This document shows, piece by piece, positions 1 to 5,788 of a stretch of 6,038 nucleotides of DNA. Position numbers and translations under genes: made by a program. Position 1 is the stretch's first letter. Each line of letters starts with the position of its first letter. This DNA is from Candidatus Methylomirabilota bacterium (GTDB lineage Bacteria > Methylomirabilota > Methylomirabilia > Methylomirabilales > Methylomirabilaceae): NCBI GenBank assembly GCA_028869615.1, contig JAGWRQ010000136.1, forward strand, positions 1-6,038. Direction: 5' to 3'. The notes below the pieces were generated by a model. It saw only the letters and a program-made list of their open reading frames with translations. It searched no databases and was not told the DNA's origin.

Positions 1-2
1 TG

Positions 3-68
3 TTCATTAACGTCGGTGATCTGCTTCGTGTCGATACGCGGACCGGCGCCTATGTGGAACGAGCCTGA
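3..68 (+). CDS. efp: Elongation factor P, C-terminal end (partial)
   Basis: Only the last 21 codons and the TGA stop are inside the window; the gene starts upstream. The translated tail contains VDTRTGAYVERA, which closely matches the conserved C-terminus of bacterial EF-P (typically VDTRTGEYLERA), the last strand of its third OB-type domain. EF-P binds the ribosome between the P and E sites and relieves stalling at polyproline stretches. The modified residue near the tip of domain I lies outside the window, so the modification type cannot be judged. The call rests on a short but very characteristic motif. The related YeiP protein is a less likely alternative. Confidence 0.85.
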   Translation, partial: FINVGDLLRVDTRTGAYVERA

Positions 69-134
69 GGGCCGTCTCATGATAATCGGCTGACAGCTCA
101 TAGTGGACGGCTTACTGCTCACCGAGATCGCTCC

Positions 135-779
135 TTGATTCCGTGGAACGCATGTCGCCTATGCGTCATCACCGACCGTGAGTTGGGATCCGGCCTGAGC
201 CACTTTGACATTGCGGCGCGAGCCGTGGCAGGTGGAGCGTCGATGATCCAGCTTCGGGATAAAGTGGCCGGACCCCGTCAACTCCTGCATGAGGCGCGTG
301 AGATCGCGCAATTGTGCCGAGCGCATGGGGTCTGCTTCATTGTCAATGACAGACTGGACCTGGCGCTCGTGGCCGATGCCGACGGGGTCCATCTCGGACA
401 AGACGACCTGCCGCCCGGTGACGCGCGCAGCCTCCTGGGTTCGGGCAAGATTCTGGGGGTTTCGACGCATTCGCTTGAGCAAGCTCTCCTGGCCGCAGAG
501 CAGGGGGCCGATTATCTCGGCATTGGGCCAATCTTTGCGACAGCCACGAAAGCCACCGGGTACCAACTGGTCGGCTGCGACACGATTCGGCAATTGCGGG
601 CCCGGATCGATCGCCCGATCGTGGCCATCGGCGGCATCACGCCGAGCAATGTCGGAGAGGTCATTCGGGCCGGGGCCGCTGGCGCCGCGGTGATCTCGGC
701 GGTCGTTGGCGCTGAGGATATCACAGCGGCAACCGCCGCCTTCGTGACAGCGATTCAGCAAGCGGAAAGCGGGCACTGA
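135..779 (+). CDS. thiE: Thiamine phosphate synthase ThiE
   Basis: Cytoplasmic TIM-barrel enzyme that joins the HMP pyrimidine diphosphate to the thiazole phosphate to make thiamine phosphate, late in vitamin B1 synthesis. The 214 residues match the usual size. Family motifs appear in order: VITDR near residue 11, the pyrophosphate-binding QLRDK at 39-43, NDR at 71-73, GVHLGQDD at 84-91 (metal and phosphate site), the GIGPIFATATK loop around 128-138, and VAIGGI at 163-168 followed by a GAAGAAVISA phosphate-binding segment. After TK the usual Pro-rich stretch reads ATGYQLVG, a mild departure. The start is TTG: no ATG or GTG occurs in frame between the upstream in-frame stop at 66-68 and the first conserved motif. 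No good ribosome binding site precedes it. It lies 66 bases after efp. No TPP riboswitch or other thiamine gene is visible. Confidence 0.95.
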   Translation: MIPWNACRLCVITDRELGSGLSHFDIAARAVAGGASMIQLRDKVAGPRQLLHEAREIAQLCRAHGVCFIVNDRLDLALVADADGVHLGQDDLPPGDARSLLGSGKILGVSTHSLEQALLAAEQGADYLGIGPIFATATKATGYQLVGCDTIRQLRARIDRPIVAIGGITPSNVGEVIRAGAAGAAVISAVVGAEDITAATAAFVTAIQQAESGH

Positions 780-794
780 GACCGTAGAACGTCA

Positions 795-824
795 TTGACA
801 GCGATCTCTCGTTATTTCTATAGT
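795..824 (+). promoter_or_regulatory. Near-consensus sigma-70 promoter for the liv operon
   Basis: A perfect -35 hexamer TTGACA (795-800) is separated by 18 bases from TATAGT (819-824), a five-of-six match to the -10 consensus. Transcription would begin near 831, leaving a leader of about 100 bases before the livJ ATG at 930. It sits in the only sizeable intergenic gap ahead of the transporter genes, so it is the natural promoter for the whole operon. No operator repeat or Lrp-type site is clear enough to call. This is a sequence match only. Confidence 0.7.
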
Positions 825-917
825 CAGCAATAAGCTTTCGCTTGTAACTGCTTGTTGGTAGGCTGTTCGCGGGAATTCTCAACCGTTGCGCAGGATAATG
901 TTGCCACTACCCTGATC

Positions 918-926
918 GAGGAGGTG
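918..926 (+). promoter_or_regulatory. Ribosome binding site that sets the livJ start
   Basis: A GAGGAGGTG stretch lies with GGAGG at 920-924, five bases before the ATG at 930. The same frame is open upstream to a possible TTG at 852, but that longer version would put 26 hydrophilic residues ahead of a clear signal peptide and has no Shine-Dalgarno sequence. The site therefore decides the start at 930. Confidence 0.85.
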
Positions 927-929
927 GGA

Positions 930-2042
930 ATGAGACGGCGGTGGTTGTCGTTCTGGAACACACTCGCGCTTATCCTGCTCATCGCCGTACACGCCCATGC
1001 GGCCGGTACCATAAAAATTGGGGTGGCCGGGCCGCTGACCGGCGATCAAGGCGCCTTGGGACAGGAACTGAAGAACGGCGCCCTCATTGCCGTGGAGGAG
1101 TGGAACGCCAAAGGAGGTCTCCTCGGACAGAAGATCGAGATCGTCTGGGGTGACGACCAACACGATCCCAAGCAGGCCGTCGCGGTCGCCAACAAGTTCG
1201 TCAATGAAGGGGTCGTCGGGGTCGTCGGCCATTTCAACAGCAGTTGCTCAATTCCGGCGTCTACCACCTATCGTGACGGCAAGGTTGTGCAGCTTACCCC
1301 CGCGTCGACCACTCCGCAATTCACTGAGCGCGGCCTGTGGAACGTCTTCCGCGTCTGCGGTCGAGACGACCAACAAGGGGGTGTGGCGGCCAACTTCATC
1401 GTGAGGAAGTTGAAGAAGAAGCGGGTCGCGGTGCTGCACGATAAGACCACATACGGACAGGGGCTGGCCGATGAAACCAAGAGGGCGCTTGAGCAAGCCG
1501 GGATCAAGCCGGTCTATTACGGAGGCATTACGCAGGGAGAGAAGGACTATCGACCGGTGCTGACCGCCCTCCGGCAGAGCGACCCCGAGGTGCTCTTTTA
1601 TGGCGGCATCTATCCGGAGGCCATCCTTCTCACGAAGCAGATGCGCGAGCTGGGGATGAAGACGACCTTTATCAGCGGCGACGGCGTCTGGGCCAAGGAG
1701 TTCCCCAGCATTGCCGGCAAGGCCGCGGAGGGCGCTTTTATTACGTTTACTCCGGACCAAACGAAGATCAAGGAAGCCCAGGGAGTCATCAAGCGGCACA
1801 AAGAAAAGTTTGGTACCGGGGTCGGAGCCTACACCGTATACAGCTACGTGGCTGCCACGCTGCTCTTGGAAGCGATTGCCGCAACCCATTCTACAGATGG
1901 CGTCAAGATCGCGGACCAGATCAGGAAGGCGAAATGGAAAACCGCTCTCGGACCGATCCAGTTCGACAGGAAGGGCGACGTGCTGGTATCGCCCTACGTA
2001 GTCTGGGAGGTGAAAGACGGAAAGTTCGTGGAGCTTCAGTAG
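930..2042 (+). CDS. livJ: Branched-chain amino acid ABC transporter substrate-binding protein (LivJ-like)
   Basis: Periplasmic binding protein (type 1 fold) that captures Leu/Ile/Val or related amino acids for the LivH-LivM channel. It has 370 residues, normal for the family. Residues 1-24 form a Sec signal peptide (MRRR n-region, hydrophobic core, AHA cleavage site) with no lipobox Cys, so the product should be soluble in the periplasm. The mature protein opens with IKIGVAGPLTGDQ. The stretch DDQHDPKQAVAVANK (75-89) is nearly identical to that of E. coli LivJ, as I recall it. GHFNSSCSIPAS (100-111) and the later TPASTTP carry the Ser/Thr residues that contact the ligand backbone in LivJ/LivK. 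GEKDY and YGGIYPE are also family features. Cys106 and Cys143 do not sit where the E. coli LivJ disulfide lies. Exact ligand preference cannot be read from sequence. It is the first gene after the promoter. Confidence 0.93.
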   Translation: MRRRWLSFWNTLALILLIAVHAHAAGTIKIGVAGPLTGDQGALGQELKNGALIAVEEWNAKGGLLGQKIEIVWGDDQHDPKQAVAVANKFVNEGVVGVVGHFNSSCSIPASTTYRDGKVVQLTPASTTPQFTERGLWNVFRVCGRDDQQGGVAANFIVRKLKKKRVAVLHDKTTYGQGLADETKRALEQAGIKPVYYGGITQGEKDYRPVLTALRQSDPEVLFYGGIYPEAILLTKQMRELGMKTTFISGDGVWAKEFPSIAGKAAEGAFITFTPDQTKIKEAQGVIKRHKEKFGTGVGAYTVYSYVAATLLLEAIAATHSTDGVKIADQIRKAKWKTALGPIQFDRKGDVLVSPYVVWEVKDGKFVELQ

Positions 2043-2044
2043 GC

Positions 2045-2065
2045 AGGAGGTGACTCGTGACCTGA
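2045..2065 (+). promoter_or_regulatory. Perfect Shine-Dalgarno followed by a two-codon ORF (GTG ACC TGA)
   Basis: Just after the livJ stop, AGGAGGTGA (2045-2053) is a nine-base complement to the 16S rRNA 3' end. GTG at 2057-2059 follows at ideal spacing, but the frame ends after one more codon (ACC, then TGA at 2063-2065). No known gene uses this site; the livH start is about 50 bases further on. It may be the relic of an older gene start, a ribosome loading or pausing site, or chance. Confidence 0.45.
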
Positions 2066-2066
2066 G

Positions 2067-2096
2067 GGGAGGGAAGGGAGCAATCTCTTCCCTCCC
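2067..2096 (+). promoter_or_regulatory. Intercistronic stem-loop between livJ and livH
   Basis: Arms 2067-2079 and 2084-2096 pair over 13 base pairs (one G-U, at 2077 with 2086), closed by a GCAA tetraloop of the stable GNRA type at 2080-2083. Only three Ts follow (2097-2099), so it is not a strong intrinsic terminator. Hairpins in this position, after the binding-protein gene and before the permease genes, commonly protect upstream mRNA from 3' exonucleases or cause partial termination. Either would give more binding protein than membrane subunits. That role is inferred here. Confidence 0.75.
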
Positions 2097-2112
2097 TTTG
2101 CGTTGAGGGGGT

Positions 2113-3015
2113 ATGCTGCTTCAACAGTTGGTGAACGGGTTGACGCTCGGAAGTGTTTATGCGCTGATCGCGTTGGGCTATACGATGGTCTACGGGATCA
2201 TTGAGTTGATTAACTTCGCCCATGGCGAAATCTACATGCTGGGCGCTTACTTGGGGATCGTTACCTTCAGCCTCCTGACCACGCTCCACCTGACATCCCC
2301 GGATTCTGGCGTGACCCTCCTCTGCATGATGATTGTGGCGATCCTCTTCTGCGGCGCCTATGGCATCACCATCGAACGTTTGGCCTACCGACCCCTGCGC
2401 ACCGCTCCGCGTCTGTCGCCCCTCATCAGCGCCCTGGGGGTCTCGATCTTTCTCCAGAATTTCGTCATGCTGGCGCAGGGACCCAGGGATAAGGGATTTC
2501 CCGAACTGTTCATCCAGGGTGGGATCGACCTGCCGGGTGGCAGGATCAGCGCCATCCAGCTCTTCATCATGGCCACCTCGGTCCTGATGATGTCCGGGCT
2601 TCACCTGCTGGTGCGCCGAACCAAGATCGGGAAGGCGATGCGCGCCACGGCCCAGGATAAGCAGATGGCCAGCCTGGTCGGCATCGATGTGAACCTGGTC
2701 ATCAGCGTGACGTTCCTTATCGGCTCCGCGCTTGCTGCAGTGGCCGGCGTGATGGTCGGGATGTACTACGGGCTGATCAACTTCTACATCGGCTATATCG
2801 CCGGTATCAAGGCTTTTACCGCCGCTGTCCTGGGCGGAATCGGCAGCATCCCCGGCGCGATGCTGGGGGGGATACTTTTAGGTCTTATTGAGAGCCTGGG
2901 GGCCGGCTATATCTCCAGTGAATACAAAGACGTATTCGCGTTTGCGATTCTGGTGCTTGTGCTGATCTTTCGCCCCACTGGTCTATTGGGCGCAGATACC
3001 TCAAAGCGAGTTTAG
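2113..3015 (+). CDS. livH: Branched-chain amino acid ABC transporter permease LivH
   Basis: Inner-membrane channel subunit that pairs with LivM. The 300 residues are the normal LivH length. The N-terminus has the family's LVNGLTLGSVYALIALGYTM segment, followed by NFAHGEIYMLGAY at 34-46. ERLAYRPLR begins near residue 88. The cytoplasmic loop that docks on the ATPase (EAA-like) runs from about TKIGKAMRA at 170-178 through QMASLVGID. GGIGSIPGAMLGG begins near 241. About eight hydrophobic helices are visible and the protein ends in the usual RPTGLLG-type tail. The ATG at 2113 is fixed by an in-frame TGA at 2104-2106; a GAGGGGG stretch (2105-2111) serves as a close-spaced ribosome binding site. 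livM starts nine bases after its stop, in the same frame. Confidence 0.96.
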   Translation: MLLQQLVNGLTLGSVYALIALGYTMVYGIIELINFAHGEIYMLGAYLGIVTFSLLTTLHLTSPDSGVTLLCMMIVAILFCGAYGITIERLAYRPLRTAPRLSPLISALGVSIFLQNFVMLAQGPRDKGFPELFIQGGIDLPGGRISAIQLFIMATSVLMMSGLHLLVRRTKIGKAMRATAQDKQMASLVGIDVNLVISVTFLIGSALAAVAGVMVGMYYGLINFYIGYIAGIKAFTAAVLGGIGSIPGAMLGGILLGLIESLGAGYISSEYKDVFAFAILVLVLIFRPTGLLGADTSKRV

Positions 3016-3024
3016 GCTAGAGAC

Positions 3025-5091
3025 ATGCGAGCCTCATGGCGTTCCGTTCCGCCGTACCGACGTCCCCTGCTGAGAATCGTCTTGACGGGCCTTTGGCTGG
3101 GGCTCCTGTCGCTGCCCCTCATGATGGATCCCGAAGCCTCGTATTTTGGTCTGGAACGCCCCCTTATAGTTGCCGGCATTGTGGCACTGCTCGGCCTCAT
3201 GCAGTGGTTCGTTGCTCAATCGCGCAGAGTATCACCAATCTGGACGGAACGCCTGATGGAAGCCGGTGGGGCGACAATCCATGGCCTGATCCAGCGAATC
3301 GATCGTCGCGTACTTTATGTCCTGGCGCTCGCCGCTGCAGTTGCGATCCCCCTTGGTCTGAACCGGTATTACATCGATGTGCTGACCCAGGTGGGGATCT
3401 ACGTGACGCTGGCGCTCGGGCTCAACATCGTCGTGGGCCTGGCAGGGCTTCTGAATCTCGGCTACATCGCGTTTTATGCGGTAGGGGCCTATGCGTACGG
3501 CCTTCTCGCAACCCGGCTTGACTTCTCGTTCTGGGAGGTACTGCCGCTGGGGGCGGCCTTGGCCGCCGTCTTCGGCGTTCTGCTCGGCTTCCCGGCCATG
3601 CGTCTGCGTGGAGATTATCTGGCCATTGTCACCCTGGGATTCGGTGAGATGATCCGGATCGTGCTGAACAATTGGGACAGTTTTACAGGCGGACCCAATG
3701 GGATCATCGGCATCGCGCGTCCGAGCCTATTCGGGTTCATCTTTTCCCACCCGATTCACTATTATTACCTGATCCTCGCTGTCGTCCTGCTGACCATCTT
3801 CACAGTTGATCGGCTCAACCGGTCGCGTCTCGGTCGCGCCTGGACCGCGATGCGCGATGACGAGGTTGCCGCTGAGGCGATGGGGATCGATCTGGTCAAG
3901 ACGAAGCTCCTTGCGTTCGGACTTGGCGCGACATGGGCAGGACTTGCGGGCGTCTTCTTTGCGAGCAAAATGACGTTCATCTCTCCGGAGAGTTTCACAT
4001 TCTTCGAATCGGTCATCGTCCTCTGCATGGTCGTGCTCGGCGGAATGGGAAGCGTACCTGGAGTGATCCTGGGAGCAGCGCTGCTGATGATCCTACCTGA
4101 GATGATGCGGCAGTTTGCACTGTACCGCATGTTGGTCTTTGGAGCCGCGATGGTTGGGATGATGGTGATGCGGCCGAAAGGACTGCTGACCGCGCGCCGG
4201 CGCGCGGTCCCACTATGGCATCAGGAGGGTGCTCGCGCCTCGGTGGCGGGCGGGGTTCAGGCCCCTTCGGCGAACTCGGGGCAGGGCGGTCCGACCTTAC
4301 CCCTCCGAGATGAGGCAGCCATGATCCTGCTTGAAACACGAAAGCTGTCGGTCGACTTCGGCGGTCTCCGTGCGCTGGATATGGTCGATCTCAACGTGAA
4401 GGCGGGGGAAATCGTCGCCCTGATCGGTCCCAACGGAGCCGGCAAAACTACCTTTTTCAACTGCATCACAGGTCTTTTTGCTCCCACGTCCGGAGAGGTC
4501 CGCTATCGCGGGCAGAACCTGGTCGGCCTGCGGCCGAATCAGGTGACGACAAAGGGAGTAACTCGCACCTTTCAGAACATCCGACTGTTCCACGACATGA
4601 CGGTGCTCGAGAACGTCATGGTAGGGGGCCACTGTCGGATGCAGGCCGGGGTGATCGGCGCCATCGTCAGACCGAAAGGCGTCATAAGGGAAGAAGGAGA
4701 GTTAGTGGCGAAGGCGGGTGATCTGCTTCGGTTCGTGGGGCTTGAGGAAAAGAGCGATCTGTGGGCGGGCCAGCTCCCATACGGCGACCAGCGACGGCTT
4801 GAGATCGCGAGGGCGATGGCAAGTGATCCGACCCTCTTGCTCCTGGATGAACCGGCCGCGGGAATGAATCCCCAGGAGACCAACACCCTCATGGAGTTGA
4901 TCCATTCGATTCGCGCCCGTGGCATCACCGTTCTCCTCATCGAGCACCATATGAAGCTGGTGATGGGTATTTCGGAACGTGTCGTCGTTCTCGATCACGG
5001 GGTCAAGATCGCCGAAGGTACACCGGCAGAGGTCAGAGCGGATCCCAGGGTGATTGGCGCCTATCTGGGGAAAGAGTCGGCGTATGCTTAG
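3025..5091 (+). CDS. livM-livG: LivM-LivG fusion: permease and ATP-binding subunits in one polypeptide
   Basis: One uninterrupted 688-residue frame joins two normally separate subunits. Residues 1 to about 388 are LivM. An extended N-terminal membrane region (as in E. coli LivM) is followed by GLNIVVGLAGLLNLGY at about 132-147, MRLRGDYLAIVTLGFGEM from 192, the EAA-like docking loop LGRAWTAMRDDE at about 269-280, and RPKGLL near 383. Residues about 389-432 form a Gly/Ala/Arg-rich linker of low complexity. Residues 433-688 are a full-length LivG (256 residues): Walker A GPNGAGKT at 468-475, Q-loop in TFQNIRLF, signature variant LPYGDQ at 584-589, Walker B LLLLDEP at 604-610, switch His641 in IEHH. 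With LivH and LivF it forms the transporter core. No stop or frameshift separates the halves, and fusions of this type are annotated in other bacteria. The ATG at 3025 is the first after livH; its ribosome binding site is weak, suggesting coupling to livH. Confidence 0.92.
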   Translation: MRASWRSVPPYRRPLLRIVLTGLWLGLLSLPLMMDPEASYFGLERPLIVAGIVALLGLMQWFVAQSRRVSPIWTERLMEAGGATIHGLIQRIDRRVLYVLALAAAVAIPLGLNRYYIDVLTQVGIYVTLALGLNIVVGLAGLLNLGYIAFYAVGAYAYGLLATRLDFSFWEVLPLGAALAAVFGVLLGFPAMRLRGDYLAIVTLGFGEMIRIVLNNWDSFTGGPNGIIGIARPSLFGFIFSHPIHYYYLILAVVLLTIFTVDRLNRSRLGRAWTAMRDDEVAAEAMGIDLVKTKLLAFGLGATWAGLAGVFFASKMTFISPESFTFFESVIVLCMVVLGGMGSVPGVILGAALLMILPEMMRQFALYRMLVFGAAMVGMMVMRPKGLLTARRRAVPLWHQEGARASVAGGVQAPSANSGQGGPTLPLRDEAAMILLETRKLSVDFGGLRALDMVDLNVKAGEIVALIGPNGAGKTTFFNCITGLFAPTSGEVRYRGQNLVGLRPNQVTTKGVTRTFQNIRLFHDMTVLENVMVGGHCRMQAGVIGAIVRPKGVIREEGELVAKAGDLLRFVGLEEKSDLWAGQLPYGDQRRLEIARAMASDPTLLLLDEPAAGMNPQETNTLMELIHSIRARGITVLLIEHHMKLVMGISERVVVLDHGVKIAEGTPAEVRADPRVIGAYLGKESAYA
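4188..4209. repeat. Perfect 22-base palindrome at the end of the LivM domain
   Basis: The half-site GACCGCGCGCC (4188-4198) is followed directly by its exact reverse complement (4199-4209). It is all G/C except the outermost A/T pair and codes for the LTARRRAVP region, where the LivM homology ends and the linker begins. Symmetry does not extend past 22 bases. In RNA it could form a hairpin with a small central loop. No T run follows. Confidence 0.85.
4261..4282. repeat. Dispersed-repeat-like inverted repeat inside the livM-livG linker
   Basis: GCCCC (4261-4265) pairs with GGGGC (4278-4282) around TTCGGCGAACTC, which itself holds the small inverted repeat TTCG-G-CGAA (4266-4274). The arrangement closely resembles the short palindromic element GCCCTTCGACAAGCTCAGGGC, which I recall as scattered in many copies through several environmental bacterial genomes. 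Only one copy lies in this window, so calling it a family member relies on memory. Confidence 0.4.
4312..5091 (+). other. livG: Possible internal translation start giving free LivG
   Basis: Within the fusion, GAGG (4312-4315) lies five bases before an in-frame ATG at 4321. Initiation there would give a 256-residue protein starting MILLETRKLSVDFGG, exactly where stand-alone LivG proteins begin. This looks like the original livG start, kept after the upstream stop was lost. It could still be used, so the cell might make both fused and free LivG. The site is seen in the sequence; its use is inferred. Confidence 0.5.
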
Positions 5092-5788
5092 CCTGAAAGA
5101 GGTGCATCTCCAATACGGCGCCATCCATGCGCTTAAGGGTATCAATCTTGAGGTGCAACAGGGCCAGATTGTCACGCTTCTCGGCGCCAACGGGGCCGGG
5201 AAGTCGTCAACGCTCATGGCTATCTCCGGAATCCTGAGACCGACCAGTGGACGGATCATCTTTGAGGGCGAGGATCTGACTCACCTTCCACCCCATGCCA
5301 TCGTCAAACGCGGCATCTCGCAGGTCCCGGAGGGGCGGAGAATCTTTCCAACCCTGACCGTCCTGGAAAACCTGGAGATGGGCGCCTACACTCGAACAGA
5401 TGCTGCGCAGATCCGTCACGACCTCGACCGGGTGTTCCAGCTCTTCCCGCTTCTTAAAGATCGTCGGTACCAACTGGGCGGGACCCTCTCCGGTGGCGAA
5501 CAGCAGATGCTCGCCATCGGACGCGCCTTGATGGCGCGCCCGCGACTCTTGCTGCTGGATGAACCTTCGCTCGGACTGGCCCCCAAATTGGTGGAGACGA
5601 TCTTCGAGGTGATTCGCGAGATCAATGCCCAATCTACGACGATTCTGCTGGTCGAGCAAAACGCGCACATGGCCCTGCGGGTCGCAGCCAGGGGGTACGT
5701 CATGGAGGTCGGTCGGATTGTGCTCACAGATGAGGCCGAACATCTCATGGCTAACGGTGATGTCCGAAGCGCCTATCTTGGGGAGTAA
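5084..5788 (+). CDS. livF: Branched-chain amino acid ABC transporter ATP-binding protein LivF
   Basis: Second cytoplasmic ATPase subunit, partner of LivG. The 234 residues are the usual LivF length. Walker A GANGAGKSS is at 34-42, followed by the LivF-specific QVPEGRRIFPTLTVLENLEMGAY region, the canonical signature LSGGEQQ at 135-141, Walker B LLLLDEP at 155-161, and VEQNAHMA in place of the switch His motif. It ends with SAYLGE, as LivF proteins do. The ATG at 5084 overlaps the livM-livG stop by eight bases (5084-5091), a classic coupling arrangement. An upstream in-frame GTG at 5054 would add ten residues not typical of the family and is not preferred. A purine-rich GGGGAAAGAG just upstream may act as the ribosome binding site. 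Confidence 0.95.
   Translation: MLSLKEVHLQYGAIHALKGINLEVQQGQIVTLLGANGAGKSSTLMAISGILRPTSGRIIFEGEDLTHLPPHAIVKRGISQVPEGRRIFPTLTVLENLEMGAYTRTDAAQIRHDLDRVFQLFPLLKDRRYQLGGTLSGGEQQMLAIGRALMARPRLLLLDEPSLGLAPKLVETIFEVIREINAQSTTILLVEQNAHMALRVAARGYVMEVGRIVLTDEAEHLMANGDVRSAYLGE

Noticed and set aside
69..134. TPP riboswitch or separate promoter ahead of thiE.
   Set aside because: The gap is 66 bases, too short for a TPP riboswitch, and no convincing -35/-10 pair was found.
780..850. Intrinsic terminator after thiE.
   Set aside because: No stable stem followed by a T run is present; only scattered short inverted repeats are visible.
852..929. Longer N-terminus for the LivJ-like protein from a TTG at 852.
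   Set aside because: The extra 26 residues precede a clear signal peptide and lack a ribosome binding site, whereas ATG 930 has GGAGG at five bases.
1248..2604. Long open frames on the minus strand (for example 1248-1889 and 1921-2604).
   Set aside because: They lie opposite livJ and livH, have no recognisable motifs, and are expected from GC-rich codon use in the real genes.
5054..5083. Longer N-terminus for LivF from GTG 5054.
   Set aside because: It adds ten residues not seen at LivF starts; ATG 5084 gives the standard N-terminus and an eight-base stop-start overlap.
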